Source: Phylloscopus collybita
Lineage: Eukaryota > Chordata > Aves > Passeriformes > Phylloscopidae
Assembly (NCBI GenBank): GCA_027886175.1
Contig: JAJNNQ010000010.1
Location: forward strand, 4,374,001 to 4,438,000
Reading direction: 5' to 3'
Length of the DNA: 64,000 nucleotides
Shown here: positions 35,290 to 47,668 of the stretch, piece by piece
How the letters are laid out: every line of letters starts with the position of its first letter
Numbering within the stretch: position 1 is the stretch's first letter
Notes under the pieces: model-generated
The model's database searches: none
Told to the model about the DNA's origin: nothing
What the model saw: only the letters and a program-made list of their open reading frames with translations
Program-made: the position numbers and the translations under genes

Positions 35290-35545
35290 TCTTCAATCTG
35301 ATTTCAATTCTGTTAATTGTTATGAAGGCTCCCTAATTGCCAAGTGCGGGGGCTGTCAGAATCCTACAGTAACACGCTTTTTATTGTCCCATTTTACAGC
35401 TATTTTATGTTTGACACTTGACATGCAGGCGTGAAGATCCCCTGTCGGATTGGTTGGCTACTGTAACAAAATGGCATTTTTAACTTATACGAAGTGTTAA
35501 ATCTGCATCCAGTTAGAAACAAAACAAAACAAAAGCCGGTGGTTT
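35290..35545. promoter_or_regulatory. Candidate conserved non-coding element
   Basis: Continues the CNE-like field. It contains TGTTAATTGTTATG near 35310, CCCTAATTGCCAAGTGCGGGGG near 35330-35351, CACGCTTTTTATTG and CCTGTCGGATTGG. CpGs are retained and repeats absent, apart from a short AAAAC run at 35517-35533. Confidence 0.42.
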
Positions 35546-35639
35546 ATAAGTTGACAATTAATCCTAATTGTTAGCTTGGGAAAAAAAAAACGAAACCCGC
35601 TGGAAAAACAAAGTAAAAGGCCAAACCCCTTCTTTCTCC

Positions 35640-36070
35640 AGCTGTCCAGCAAGTGTGTATGTGCGTATTTATATGTTAACACATATGTTATGCACAGTTT
35701 TCCTCACTGAAGATGAATCAGGCAAGAATGGGACACCATTCCTAAGCACAGTGTATTATTTTCCTCTGCATAACCTCACGGAACGGCTCTCTTTCTTTGC
35801 CAATAAACTCAACAGAGTTCCTATTATACAAAGCTGCTCTTTTAGAGCATTTGACAGTTTTTATTTTAATTGACACAGAGGCAGTTTCAAAGTCATTGGG
35901 TTTAATGAACAATCATCTTAGCATTTGCCTGCTCAAATCCTCTTATTCCCAGCAGTTCACAATAAAGTTTATTCTAACGGTTGAAATTAAAAAAGGAGAG
36001 AGAGGCAAGTAGAAATGTTGAGGAGCTTATATAAAAATCTGCGAATCTCAAGTTTTGTGCAGTGCTGTTA
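35640..36070. promoter_or_regulatory. Candidate conserved non-coding element
   Basis: About 430 bp without repeats. A TGACAG MEIS/TGIF-type site at 35852-35857 is followed by TTTTTATTTTAATTGACA, a possible HOX-type partner sequence. CCTCACGGAACGG near 35775-35787 and TCTAACGGTTG near 35974 retain CpGs. The two facing open frames over it carry no domain. Confidence 0.42.
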
Positions 36071-37189
36071 TGAAAACTACTCAGCCATGCAAAGCAATAA
36101 GAGGTTTAATTACTCATTGGTAGTCCCTCTGCTGCTCCTGATGTGGCGTGTGGTGTTGCAGAGGCCTGGGAGAGATAATTGAGGCATATGGGTGGAGTAC
36201 AGCGCTGCTCTGGCAGCTCATCTGCTTTTTTCTCTCATTTTTGTCTGTTGAGCCTTGTCTGCCTCATTTCTCCTGAGGCAGAAGGCTCAACAGTTCAGCA
36301 TGGAGAAGGATCCAGTAGATGACCATGATTTGAAGCACATGAGGATCTCACAAGGGAAGAGGACAATCTCCTGGTGGTCTGGCAAATCCATGCTGACTCA
36401 ATCCAAGAGTCAGCGTGAGAAACCTCTGAACCACTGGAAAAAGAGAGATCTATTTTCAGGTTTGGTTAATTCATCCAAACTAGGCATTACTGGGCTCACG
36501 TGGCCGAGGATTTGTAATAGGCGTAACATCAGTGACAGCCATGCCCTCTCCCTTCTTCAGGGTCTTACAAGGTAAAGGGAAGGGCAGGATTACTGAAACT
36601 GAACACAGCCTGGACCCTTAAAACCATGTGGAGGGAATACCCAAACCCAGAAATTATTATATCTTTTTATTGTTTAAGGGCAGAGTAGTTTGTCCATTTT
36701 AGGGCAGACTAAAACGTGAAACACCTCTGTTGTACAACTTCATGTGGCAACTCTGTGAGAATAAGCACTGAAAGTTTCTCCTCTGGTTTATTAATATATG
36801 TTAATGACATTCAGCAGCTGGAAGTAAAATCAATGTTCCAGCAGGGTGTGATCAAATTGTTCTTCATAGCTGACCAGCCAGTAATTTGTGTACTACCTGT
36901 CATTACAGCTTGGGATCCTCTTTCCTAAACTAAAATCTTTTTACAGTTTTCACCAAATGGATAAAACAAGAAGAAATTTTATCACTATCTAAATGGAGTA
37001 ATAGAGTGACAGGACATATTTGCATGCTGAATAGATTAGCTGGTCTTTTAAATATTTATTTGTGTCTATTTTCAAAGTCCCTGATCCTCTGAAATTTTCC
37101 AAACGCTTCTGATTTGACAGACTGGGAAATCTGTCTGCAGCTCCAATTATACTTGAAAAGATACATATAAATGATTTGACAAGTTAAAA
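36071..37189. other. Unique non-coding sequence
   Basis: No gene or repeat recognised. The open frame at 36255-36575 has no family signature. Confidence 0.5.
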
Positions 37190-37700
37190 ATTAGCAGCGA
37201 GTTCTATACCTAGCACAATTTGGTGAGCAGCAGTTCATAATTCATGATACTTCACTGTAAAGTTCATGTAAATGCTGTATGTGTGGGATCCTTTAATTGG
37301 TAAGCATAAAGGTGTATTGCCATTCACCTAATGTATTCTATTGCTCAACAAAAGGTTGTTGTAGTGAGCCCTGATTGTGACAAATGATTTACTATTAGGA
37401 ACATTCTGTAATTATTGTTCGGTGGTACCACAGACCGATACATCATTAACATGATAGACGACCTTTTATATCAGCAAAAATAACTAAATTAATAAAAATG
37501 GCTTCATTCCAAACCCTGTCAGAAAGCCAATACTTGAAACAATCAAGTATCAGTGATACCTGAAAAGACCAGAGTTATATTTTTGTTAAGCAAATCTTAT
37601 TGTTTGTGTAATAACATTGACGTGCTGTAGAATAGAGGGTCGGATTTTCAGCTGCTGTGAATCAATGATCTAATTAATTCTATTTATGTGGAGACACACC
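37190..37700. promoter_or_regulatory. Candidate conserved non-coding element
   Basis: Repeat-free, AT-rich with dense motif-like words: CTGTAATTATTGTTCGG near 37407, CAGACCGATACATC near 37431, CATTGACGTGC near 37615, GGGTCGGATTTTC near 37638 and ATCTAATTAATTC near 37668. All six frames are well closed by stops. Regulatory role inferred. Confidence 0.42.
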
Positions 37701-39031
37701 ACTCCACATCTGTCAAGGGTATGATGTGTGGGGTTTTATTGTACTGCTAAAAGCACGACTGTAAATGAAGTAACAGAAAACTTTTTTTTTTCCTCCTCAA
37801 GAATTCTGGGAAGCAATGTGAAGTGTGTTCTGACATGCTGGTTCTTCAGATGCTGCTCCCAGTTCCATCCACACAAAGCCAGTGTGGCTCTCCTGAATGA
37901 AATGTTTCATCCAAATTTATATCTCTGTCATTTACGTTTGGAAAGGCCAAAATCCCATTGTTTTACCTTTGAAGTTAAGGATTTGGAAAACTATCTCAAG
38001 AATAATTTGTTTTCTACCCAAGAGCATGAATTCTTTGTTGTCTATTAACTATATTCAGTTTTTAATTTTTTCCCAAATATTTTGTAAAAGATATTTGCTA
38101 AAAAGTGTTTCTGATTGAAAATATTGAGGTACAAGTTCTGGAGATATTGTTGCTTTGTAGAATATATATAACTTGGTGGTGATGCTGTTTAGTATCTCCA
38201 CTTAAATTCCTATCAATTGCAGATGATTTTAATGAGGAAAATAAGTATCTATTGGGAAACAGTGTGGACCCCCCAGGTTATCTCCCTGAGCCCACTAAAA
38301 GCCAGATGGAAGTAACAAACACGGATACTGCAGCTGGGGAAAGGTTGGAGAGAGTGGTTACAGAGCACTTCCACTCAGGAATTTCTTTTGTGTCTTCATT
38401 TCTAACTTCTCCCATTCCTTCTCCCTTCAGGATGGGGCTGCCTCCATTTCAGAAAGGAGGAAAGGCCATGGTGAGACTCATGCTGGAGAAATCCCTGCAG
38501 AAAGCCATCACCATATGGCTGAATGTGCCACTATGGAATATTCCTTTATGTTTTTGGTTTTTTTGTTTTATTTGGACCCCCTCCTATATCCACCCTCTCA
38601 TTTCATCTCCTCTTCCTCCTTTTGTCACTCAACCAAGCTTTTCATTCTCAAGGTAGCCCACAAAAAAAAAAAGAGTTATAATGAGCTCAGTTGGTCACTT
38701 GTCAAAGGGTCACTGTCACACCTCTCTTTCTTTTTCCCCTGATTTTGTTCAAGTTCCTTCATCAGGGACTGCTCTGTGTATAGATGTGGCTTTCTCAGTT
38801 GTCTCTGCAGACACCACAATGATAAACAGGGCAAAGAAATGCAGTAGTTGGATCACAAAATGTTGCAGGATACCTGACTTGGTTTCCTTCACCATAATAA
38901 AGTCTCCGGGCGTTATTCCAGTGACACATTCTGAAAGAAGAACAGAAAACCAATTAATGTACAGGACATTGTCTTCTAATAGGCAAGGAACAAGATTTTG
39001 GGCCTCCAGTCCTCCAGCAGCTGTGTTACAA
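37701..39031. other. Unique non-coding sequence
   Basis: No gene recognised. Open frames at 38252-38656 (plus) and 38749-39135 (minus) show no domain, and the second runs into an ancient repeat tail. Confidence 0.5.
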
Positions 39032-39157
39032 CTCACAGTGTAACCTTCAGCAAATCCCTTTATTGCATCTCTGAAAAATATTGGTAATGAATTTACGTTT
39101 TGTAAAGTGCTGGGAGATCCGCAGATGAAAAGCACTATATAAGCTAAGTGTTATTAA
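39032..39157. mobile_element. Ancient MIR/L3-type repeat tail
   Basis: CACAGTGTAACCTTCAGCAAATCC (39034) corresponds to the CTGTGACCTTGGGCAAGTCAC phrase. TTGCATCTCTGAAAAATATTGG follows in place of the CATCTGTAAAATGGGG region. GTTTTGTAAAGTGCTGGGAGATCC (39097) and GATGAAAAGCACTATATAAGC (39124) match the GTAAAGCGCTTTGAGATCC and GATGAAAGGCGCTATATAA tail. It runs opposite in sense to the element at 22564-22822. Confidence 0.75.
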
Positions 39158-42100
39158 TGTGATTCACTCAGTGAAATGAAATCTCTGTTGAGCAAAATAC
39201 TGTTCTGTAAAATTTGTATTTAAAGTTACATATTTTACAGCACCAAGAGAATGAAGGTTGTGTCACTTTTTCCAACATATAAACTATATTTAGCAATTTA
39301 TTCCTTGGCTTCTCTCTAAGTAAAAGAAAACAGCTTGATGTTTAAAAATAACATTTTGTAGGCTTGACGTTCATAATTTGGACTGGAATACTTTTTAAAC
39401 AATTATTTTAAAAGAATGAAAAATCTCTTTCTGCTCATATAGAATAAATTTTAATTCTTGCATGGGCCACATATGTGAAGGTTAGCCATTTATCTTGAAT
39501 ACTTATTTCAATTTCATATGAACATTACTATAGAAAAATGATTCTAATGTCAACCATTTTTGTATTTTCTTTTAAAGCATAACTTGCCTCTTACTCCTGC
39601 AGCCTGTTAAACAGTGGGGCAGTGTTTGGCTGCTGGACAGTTCAGTTTTGTAGAAAACCTCTTTTACTGCTGAGATGGGCTAAAGTGCAAAAGGTTATAC
39701 AAATCATATAAATGTAAGAAAGTATATTTGACTCTTAAAACCCTTTTGATTTTATTAACTGATATTACCTAAAACATCTTCAAGGAAATTGTTTCAAACA
39801 TCTGAGTTTTAACCCAATATTATTTTTTTTTAAGAAAGAGAGCAGTAATTCCTGATCTTTTCCCGTAATTCATTTTTAAACATTTTTTGTATAAAAAGGT
39901 TTTGGTTCACAGTGACTTCTGCCAGGAATACAACCCAGATTTTTTATCTTGAATCAATTAATCAATTATCACTATTACTGGAGTCTAGGGAAGGGAGGAA
40001 AACCTTTTACAGAGCTTTACCAGAGGATGTAACTACTGAAGAAGGGATGAATCTGGATTCCATCTTAAGTGAAATCTTGTTATGATTCTGATAAAAAACC
40101 CCAAAATTTCTGTGTAAGGGCAGTGCAAAACACTATTCCCATTTGTTTCTTTGACTCCAACTTGTCATCACCATACTAAGACACAGCAGGGTTAGACTCA
40201 AAAGTATCCTTTTATGAGCAGGTCAGACTAAATGGACACTTTTTCTAGGTCTAGCATCTGAATTGCAACTCCAAGCTCCTATCATCTGAGCTTTTTTTGT
40301 GAAAATTTCCCTCTTCAGATATGAGTTATTTTCTATAGAAACCTGTTTGACCCACTATCATATTCAACCCTCCTTTGAGGAGCTTGAGGAAGCACTGAAG
40401 CATTTACCCAGCTATTTTCTTCATTTATTCTACATCATCCAGATCCTGATGAAAATGATGCCCTAACTTACTGTGAGTGTATAGCCACCAGACATTAGCT
40501 TCTCAAAGAATCTGCAGGCTATAGTTAACCTGGAAAACACAGCTTTGAACTGGGAACAGAACCTCCAGAGAAATGTAAATGTAAACCCAATTGATGGAGG
40601 AGGTAAAGCAGTGTTTTGTAAAGAAAAGCACACAATAGCTCCTGGAGCCATGGTCCTGTTTATAGTAAAGAGGTGAAGGTGCTACCCTGAACTTTTTTTT
40701 GTAGCAAGGTCTGTAGCTGCTTTTAACTCTGATCTAATATAATATACTAAAATATAACATAATATAGGGGAATTAGGCAGGTATCTGATTATTTGTAATC
40801 TCCAGCAAGCACAAGAAAGGGCAATCCTTGTTACTTGTGCATTGCCTTGGAATGCTACATGGAGAGACTAAATAAATCTAATGAATGTGTTTCATTGTTT
40901 GAATAGGTCCTTGTTTTCCAGACTTTGGACTCAAAGAGATATTCTTTGTCCAGTTCTTCTAGATCAAGGCTAGACTTCTTCCTAGCAGTCATCAGTGTCT
41001 CTTTGAAATAGTTTTCAAAGCCAAATGTTGGCTGGAACTATTTTGGGCCCTGCCTTTACTACCTTGGGCCTATCTGAAAGGAAGAAGTTTGCCCTTGAAA
41101 GAGAGTTAAACTGCTATGATTCACCGACTTGGAAGAATTGCAGGATGCTGATGCCTGAAGTGGTGCCTCCCCCTGGACCAGTGCAAGTTTCCTTCCTTCT
41201 TGTCTGACCAAGCCATTAAGAAGTTACTTAATCCCCTGATGGTTACTTCCAAGGAATATCCAAAAAGGAAATACCCAGCCCTGGAAAGGTAATTTACCTA
41301 GACAGGATTTGAAATGCAAGGTTCTCAGCTGAGGGAGAAAGTCCTGTCTTCCATCTGGCTGTGGGAATACAGCTTCACAAACTTTTCATCCCTTGAGCTA
41401 ACAACTGCAGACGTTCCACTGGGAGGTGTCCTATAAAATCCAAAGTACTTGGAGATCCATATATTATCACATCCAGCCTATTGGAGCCAGAAATGTGGCC
41501 CACTGTTGTTCTCAGAGAAACAGTGGCAGAGCAACATCCTCGATTTGAGAACAGTTTGAATCCTCATCTGTGTGTGATGTCTCCCAAACCGGAGCTATTT
41601 TTGACTTGGTGGAGGCACAAGTGGGAGGAAATGCCAACTCTCTGTCCTTAGGGACTGGCTGTAATTTGTTTCCTTTGTTCTTAAGGAGGAGATCCCCAGC
41701 TGGTGTGCAATGGGGTTTCAGATGAGCTACGCCTGTGAGAAACTAGTCCCAGTGCCTGATGCACTGGTGGGGACACAAAAACCTCTCTCTCTGGGCCAAA
41801 ATATCTTGTGCTCTACCCAAACAGAGCAATGCTGTTTGAAATCCAAAGGGCTGGCAGGTTCAGGGAAAACTCACACTATATCTACTTTTTGGGATCAGAA
41901 ATACCCTTCGAAGGACCTGTAGCTGTAAAAGGTTTATCAGAGATTTTAATATTAATTCCTTGTGTGTTTTCAAAGTCCAGTTTACTCCTGAGGAGAATGT
42001 GCTGGAAAGGAAGTTGTAAGGGCTGGAGCAACTGTATGGAAAAAGGTAAAAGTGACTTGGAAGCCCTGGATCAGTTTCTTAGAAGAAGGAACAGCCCCAC

Positions 42101-44011
42101 TCATGTGTTTCTTGGCCTTCTTGGCATTTTTGAGGAAAAAAAATACTGGCTGTAGGAAGAAGCAGTACCAGGAGTGACAGACTGGCCTGAGAGTACCAAC
42201 ACCTTATGCAAATGAAGAAGATTTTAGTAAGTAACAATATACTTCTGATCCTTAATCCAATGTGTTTTGGTCTGTGGGAAGACTGCATTTTAAAATAATT
42301 TCCCCTTCCCACCAGTTCTCTCCTTCCTCACCTTCTCTGCATGCAGCAGTCTATGGAAAAATGCTAAAGGTATCTTCACTGAAAAAAACAGCCACCACAA
42401 ACAAACAAAAAAACTCCCCACAATGTCTCCATAATATCAGTGTATCAAAAAACCTCGACAACTGTGTGAACATATTTTCAACACCTGTTCAGTCCTTAGC
42501 CAGATGCCTCTTTATGTCAAGGCTTATGAATACCTACCTGCTTGCTTAATATATTTGGTTTAAAATGTGCAAAAAGATGCAGCAGGAAGAATTAGTGAAA
42601 GTTCCTTGTCTCAGTCCTGCTTTGGAACGCTGAAAGTGAAACTTTGAGATGTGATATACAAATTTCCTTAATTTTATTTCTTGCTTTTGTGCCTCTCTCC
42701 AAGTTTCTATCTCAGTTTAACCTTCATAAAGAGTGATTTTTGTTTAGAGTTAAGCTTTACAGTGATCTCTTGATACACCGTTGGGCTTTATCCTATACTA
42801 CAACTTCCAAGAATTTCCCTTCTCCATGATGGTCACACTGGCAGTGGCTGCATGAACTGGGGAGAAAGGACAACTTTTTCCTTGGTCTGTCCACGGAAAT
42901 TTTATCCTTTCCAACATTCTCCTGACTCAAATCTATTTTGCACATACAGGTTTAAAGGGCTGTTCCTTCCTTGACTGATATGGATACATAGAGACATCAA
43001 ATTTTTTTTTTTAAGCCTGAAACACCCTTTTGTCAGAAGTTTAATTTTTGATGTTAAAGATATCTATCTCTCAGAGCGCAACAGGCCTCAGCCCTTCACA
43101 GCTCCAAGACATAGATGTCTGATTACTTAAGCTCTATTTGAAATTAAATTCCAGCCTCAGGGGCATTTTGATAATAAATTCATTTAGGGAAGAAGTTTCT
43201 TTCACAGACACAAACATCCTCTGCAGCCATGCTCTGTGCCAATGTATCCACCGAGAAAATTTGAGGGTACTTTCCCCACATTTCTCCTTCCTGTGTTCTT
43301 GTCTATGGTTTGACTACCTGATTCACCACTTCTTTTGGCAGGAATTACTGTCCTGCACTTGACTCAGCTTTATTGCACTGCCAAGATTTCCTCAAGCTAA
43401 GCACGTCTGCATCACCCCTCAAATCTGCCTTTAAAGATGCCACCAGCCTGCAAACACATCTGAGCTTCCTTTCCCCTCTTAATCCTGCCTTGGATTCCTA
43501 GCAGAGTCACCCCAATGACTGTTTGCTGCTCTCCTCAGGTTCACTCATATTTTGGAGGAATAGAGGGAGGGATTAAATACCAGGCTGGAAGTGGGGCTTG
43601 AAGAGCTGATGCTGGCTGAATCCACATAGCACCACTCAAACAGGCTCTGGGTGGGCTGAGCACTCAGGGAAGGGGACCAGGAGGGTGAGCCCTGACCCCA
43701 GGCTGGGGCTTGGTATGTGTGGAAGGAAAGGGAATTTCCCAAACCATGGTGGTTTTGCTCCCTTGCAGGGAGAAAGGTAAATAGAATTTTAAAAATGAGG
43801 CTGAGAGAAATGAGCAGCCTTCTGCTGGCTTTGGTTTTCCCCCTGGAATCATTTCTGGTGCTGTATCTTTGTCTCTAAGAAATTCAGACCATATTTTCCT
43901 GTTGCTGAATTTCAGCCTTCATTTGATACCAGACTACAGTGGCTTAAAACAGTGATCAAAATGAATGTTGAATTCCCAAGGACTTCACTGTGGTTGCTGT
44001 ATCCAACACCT
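39158..44011. other. Unique non-coding sequence
   Basis: Nearly 5 kb with no recognisable gene, repeat family or RNA. A patch of ATAT/TAATATA text lies at about 40732-40770. The open frames at 41025-42155 are short and unlinked and carry no domain. Confidence 0.5.
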
Positions 44012-44083
44012 AGAAAAGCACCTTGAAGAAGGCACTAAGGATTATTATTCCCAGTTTATAGATACAGTGTCATCACAGACATC
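44012..44083. mobile_element. Possible ancient MIR/L2-like fragment
   Basis: GCACTAAGGATTATTATTCCCAGTTTATAGATACAG (44032-44067) resembles the MIR/L2 phrase in which ATTATTATCCCCATTTTACAGATG follows the GCACT region. Short and decayed. Confidence 0.4.
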
Positions 44084-44646
44084 AGGATGAAGGATTTTCT
44101 TGCCTGTATTTCTTGTCCACAGTAAACCAAGGAGGTAGGTGGAAATCTCAAGATAAAGAATATTCCAGCAAATTTGCAGACTGCTTCTAGCAAGAAGATA
44201 AACCCTTCATCTTCTGTGGTTTGCCTCACCCTGATTTCTATCTTTTTTTCTTACACTAACCCCCAGTAGGAAGAATGAAGAGAGTTGATGAAGGGCTTGA
44301 AGGAGTTTTGCTTGTAGACAAATTCTGCTATTGACCACTTCCCTGGAAATCTTGTTTACAAGGACTGGATTTTAGGACCACATTTGCATTCAATGATAAC
44401 GATTTTCTTTTAGTCCAGCTGGGATAACTGTAAAGATAGTGCCCAGTTGCAACTCTGTTGAAGAGTGAGTGAAAATAAAATTGCACTTCTTAGATGAGTG
44501 GAGCAGTGGGAAGGCAAAAGGCTCAAGAAAAATCTACACTGTAAGAGCCACAACAAGGACTCTTGATTATCCAGGTTAAAATAACTCCTGGGTTATGCCT
44601 TGTATCCAGTGTTACTATCACCGCCAAGTGAGGCACACCTTTCTTT

Positions 44647-44694
44647 AAAAAAAAAAAAGAAAAAAAAAAAAAAAAGTAAAGCTTAAAAAAAAAA
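44647..44694. repeat. A-rich simple repeat
   Basis: A12, G, A16, then GTAAAGCTT and A10. The minus-strand open frame through this tract is a poly-Phe artefact. Confidence 0.9.
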
Positions 44695-44819
44695 TAACCT
44701 GGATCTTTAGATAGAATTGAATGTTCTGTGACTTTAAATGAAAGCTCCAGTGTTGTTGGGCAAATAAATTTAAACCACTTAACATGGCAGAGAAGGTCAG
44801 GCAAGCTTATTATAGTGAT

Positions 44820-45130
44820 CATAGCGTTACAGCTATTGCGATTGACCGCTGCTCTTTGGAATCACCAATAATCAGAGGCCGCAAGCTGTGTTTGCAGAGA
44901 AAGGTCATCATTCATTTTTTTCGAAGCATTAATATCTTTTGTTTGTTTGGCTCAACATGAAACAGGAATCGATAGAGGTAATTCACAGAGCAATTAGCCC
45001 CTCATCTGTCAAACGGTGTCTGGGTGTATTTAACAAAAAGACCTTTGGAAAGGTTTAAAAAGGAGGAAAGTGCCTGTACAATCAACAATTTATATTTTCT
45101 ACATGACACGTTGTGTATGTATCTGTGAAG
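44820..45130. promoter_or_regulatory. Candidate conserved non-coding element
   Basis: Repeat-free and CpG-retaining: TATTGCGATTGACCGCTGC near 44834-44852, GAGGCCGCAAGC near 44875, TTCGAAGC near 44920, GGAATCGATAGAGG near 44965 and CAAACGGTG near 45009. CACCAATAATC near 44862 and AGCAATTAGCCCC near 44988 are homeodomain-like. No open frame of note crosses it. Confidence 0.45.
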
Positions 45131-45859
45131 AGAAGGGACCTTGGGACTAAAAAAATATACATAAAACATGCTGTAAATCTGTACTCAGACTTTAAAAACC
45201 CGCAGTGAGACAAACTGTTAACTGACTTGGAGAAGTTTTCCATGCTGTTCTTAGTGAAGATAAAAATTTTCTACCCGAGGCTCAGGGAAAAAGTTAGACA
45301 GCTGTTCAAAAACTTGTCAGATTAATTACATGAGGGGGAATGGAGCAGCATATAAAACATAAGAGGGCAGAGACAGAGGCAAAAGGTCTCTTGCTGCCCT
45401 GCTCCTACAGTTCAGGGCACTGTGAGTCCCTCTTCCATCCAAGAGGTTTTTCTTTATGGAGACACTTAGGGGAGTTAAGGAAAATGGAGGAAATGTGCAG
45501 AAATCAGAACATAAGTTATTGCTTCGGTTACACTTACGAAATCTGGTGAACTTTCACATTTGAGAGACTGAACTGGAGTAAAGCTACAGTAGATCAAGGG
45601 CACTTTATTTCTGAATAAGAGTGTCTACCAGGGGATTTCACATACATTAAGAGTTGGCTGCATAGTACCTCTATTTGGAGGTAGAAGACTGGCAAGGAGC
45701 ATATGGACTGTTAAAAAAGGGTGTATTTCAGACATATCATAAAAGGTTTGGAGGTCGTCCCAGAAGTTCAGATGCTTATTGCAGATAAAATTTGGTTATC
45801 TCATCTGCTTAAGAATAAGGCTCTGGATTTTATTAGATGAGTAATTTTAGGTTAAGCTT

Positions 45860-45864
<5 letters not shown>
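45131..45864. other. Unique non-coding sequence
   Basis: No gene or repeat recognised. Confidence 0.5.

Positions 45865-45913
<49 letters not shown>
45865..45913. repeat. T49 homopolymer
   Basis: Forty-nine uninterrupted T between TTTCCTC and GTCTCAATGC. It could be the inverted A-tail of a retroposed sequence. No element body, polyadenylation signal or target-site duplication was recognised next to it. Confidence 0.95.
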
Positions 45914-45914
<1 letters not shown>

Positions 45915-47668
45915 TCTCAATGCTGAAATTCTGTATCACATTAGAAAGTTTAGGGTCAGTAAAAATTAAGATCTCTTTCAAAGCCCAGGATTGTGAGCTC
46001 CAGTTAAAATAAACTCAAAAGTTCCACCTTCCACCAGAAAGCTTTCTGTACTTTCAAATTTTCATTGACTTTTATGCTTTATTTTGTGATGCCTGTAACA
46101 TTTAATTGTTTGTTTATTTGTTAGCCTTCAGGGCTCAGAAGGTGTTATGGATCTCACCCATTGATAATACCGGGAATCTTAATTAAGAATTTGGAAGTTT
46201 GATCTTGGTTATAGAACAAGTTGCAGGCCTGGGCAGATGCTCCTTCAGAGGATGCTCTCAGAACTTTCTTCAGACCCTCAGACCTATGCCATGGTCAAAA
46301 GCACCTGATGAAAACACACTGTCAATACTTTAAAGATGCATCTGGATTCTGTCTGTCTTCCTAGATCTAAGACTGACTCTTCACCAAATTTTAAATGATT
46401 TTGTTTGGAACCTTTTTTTTTTAAAGAGAAACATTGAAACTATTTGAATCCTTTTATTTCATGGGTGGTCATTTTAATTTGCAGTTAACTGGGAAAGTTT
46501 CCCTTGTGACCTCAGAGAGCTCATCAGTGATAAGCAAGACTTTTATCATAGACTCTGAAATGAACATATAAAAAATCAAATGTTTATGTTCTAGAAGAAA
46601 TGTGCTTCTTCAATCTGAAGAAAATTTAGAGCTTTTTTTTAATTACAAAATCATAGTTACTTAATCCTCAAAATTCAACAAATACAGTGAATGAAATAAA
46701 ACTGTGACTGAATTTAATTTTCCTATCCTGAACAGTTTCCTAATAGGTTCATCTGCATGTCATACCTCTAGTACTGTAGCATTAATTCACAACTATTTGG
46801 ATAGTTTATCTTATTTTTTTTCTTTTTCTTTTATATATTGCTATAAACCCCCACTGCCAATTCTGGGCTTCTGCAGAGAAAAGATATGGGGAAGAATTTT
46901 CCTTACTACATACACAATTTTAAAGCTAAGGCATCTAAAACTCTATAAACTAAACAGTCAATGAGAGTTTTTTACTCTTATTTCACTAATTCTTAACATT
47001 TTTAATTTAGGGTGCTGTGCAGAAAATTTGAGCAACTTCATAAAAACAGATTCATAAATTTCAGATTCCAGTCTGAGGGCAATCAGTGGTCTCTGAGGTT
47101 CTGGCAGGTTGTCTTCAAAGTCCTATTATCCTTGTGGTCAAAGTTCTATTATCTTTTCAGTGTTTTTTCAATTAAACATTTGATTAACTGTGCTTGGTGG
47201 TTCATGATGAATTTGGAGTGCTGACAATGCTCTGTTTGCCCCCAAAGTGTGAGAACCAGTGCTCTAGAAGAGGATTATATTCCTTTCTCTTTTGATAATG
47301 GTGAGTTAAATCCTAGCAGGCTCTTCTGTGATTTTTCTCTGATTTTATGAATCTATTCTTAGATTTTAGCTAGATGGATATGCTGCTGGGGACTTTGCTA
47401 CTCTGTTATTGTCACTGAGGTAGGATAGTCCATCAGCAAAACACCTCTTAAATATCAGTCCTGGCTACCATCCAGAGAAAACCAAGACATGCTATTGAAC
47501 AACACTTAGGACCAAATCTTTCTTCCTCCTCTGCCACCACTAAGCAAATTCGTTAAAGGTCTTGGCCTGCATTTAAAATAACATGGGCTTAAAGAACTTG
47601 CTAGTGTTTCATCTTAGAAGACATTAAGTGTTGGAGGAAAGGCCAAAAAAAAAATGTTGGCAGACTCC
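45914..47668. other. Unique non-coding sequence
   Basis: No gene or repeat family recognised; AT-rich throughout, with only short T runs (near 46411 and 46634). Confidence 0.5.

Noticed and set aside
38252..38656. 134-codon plus frame
   Set aside because: No domain, proline/phenylalanine-rich by composition, no supporting signals.
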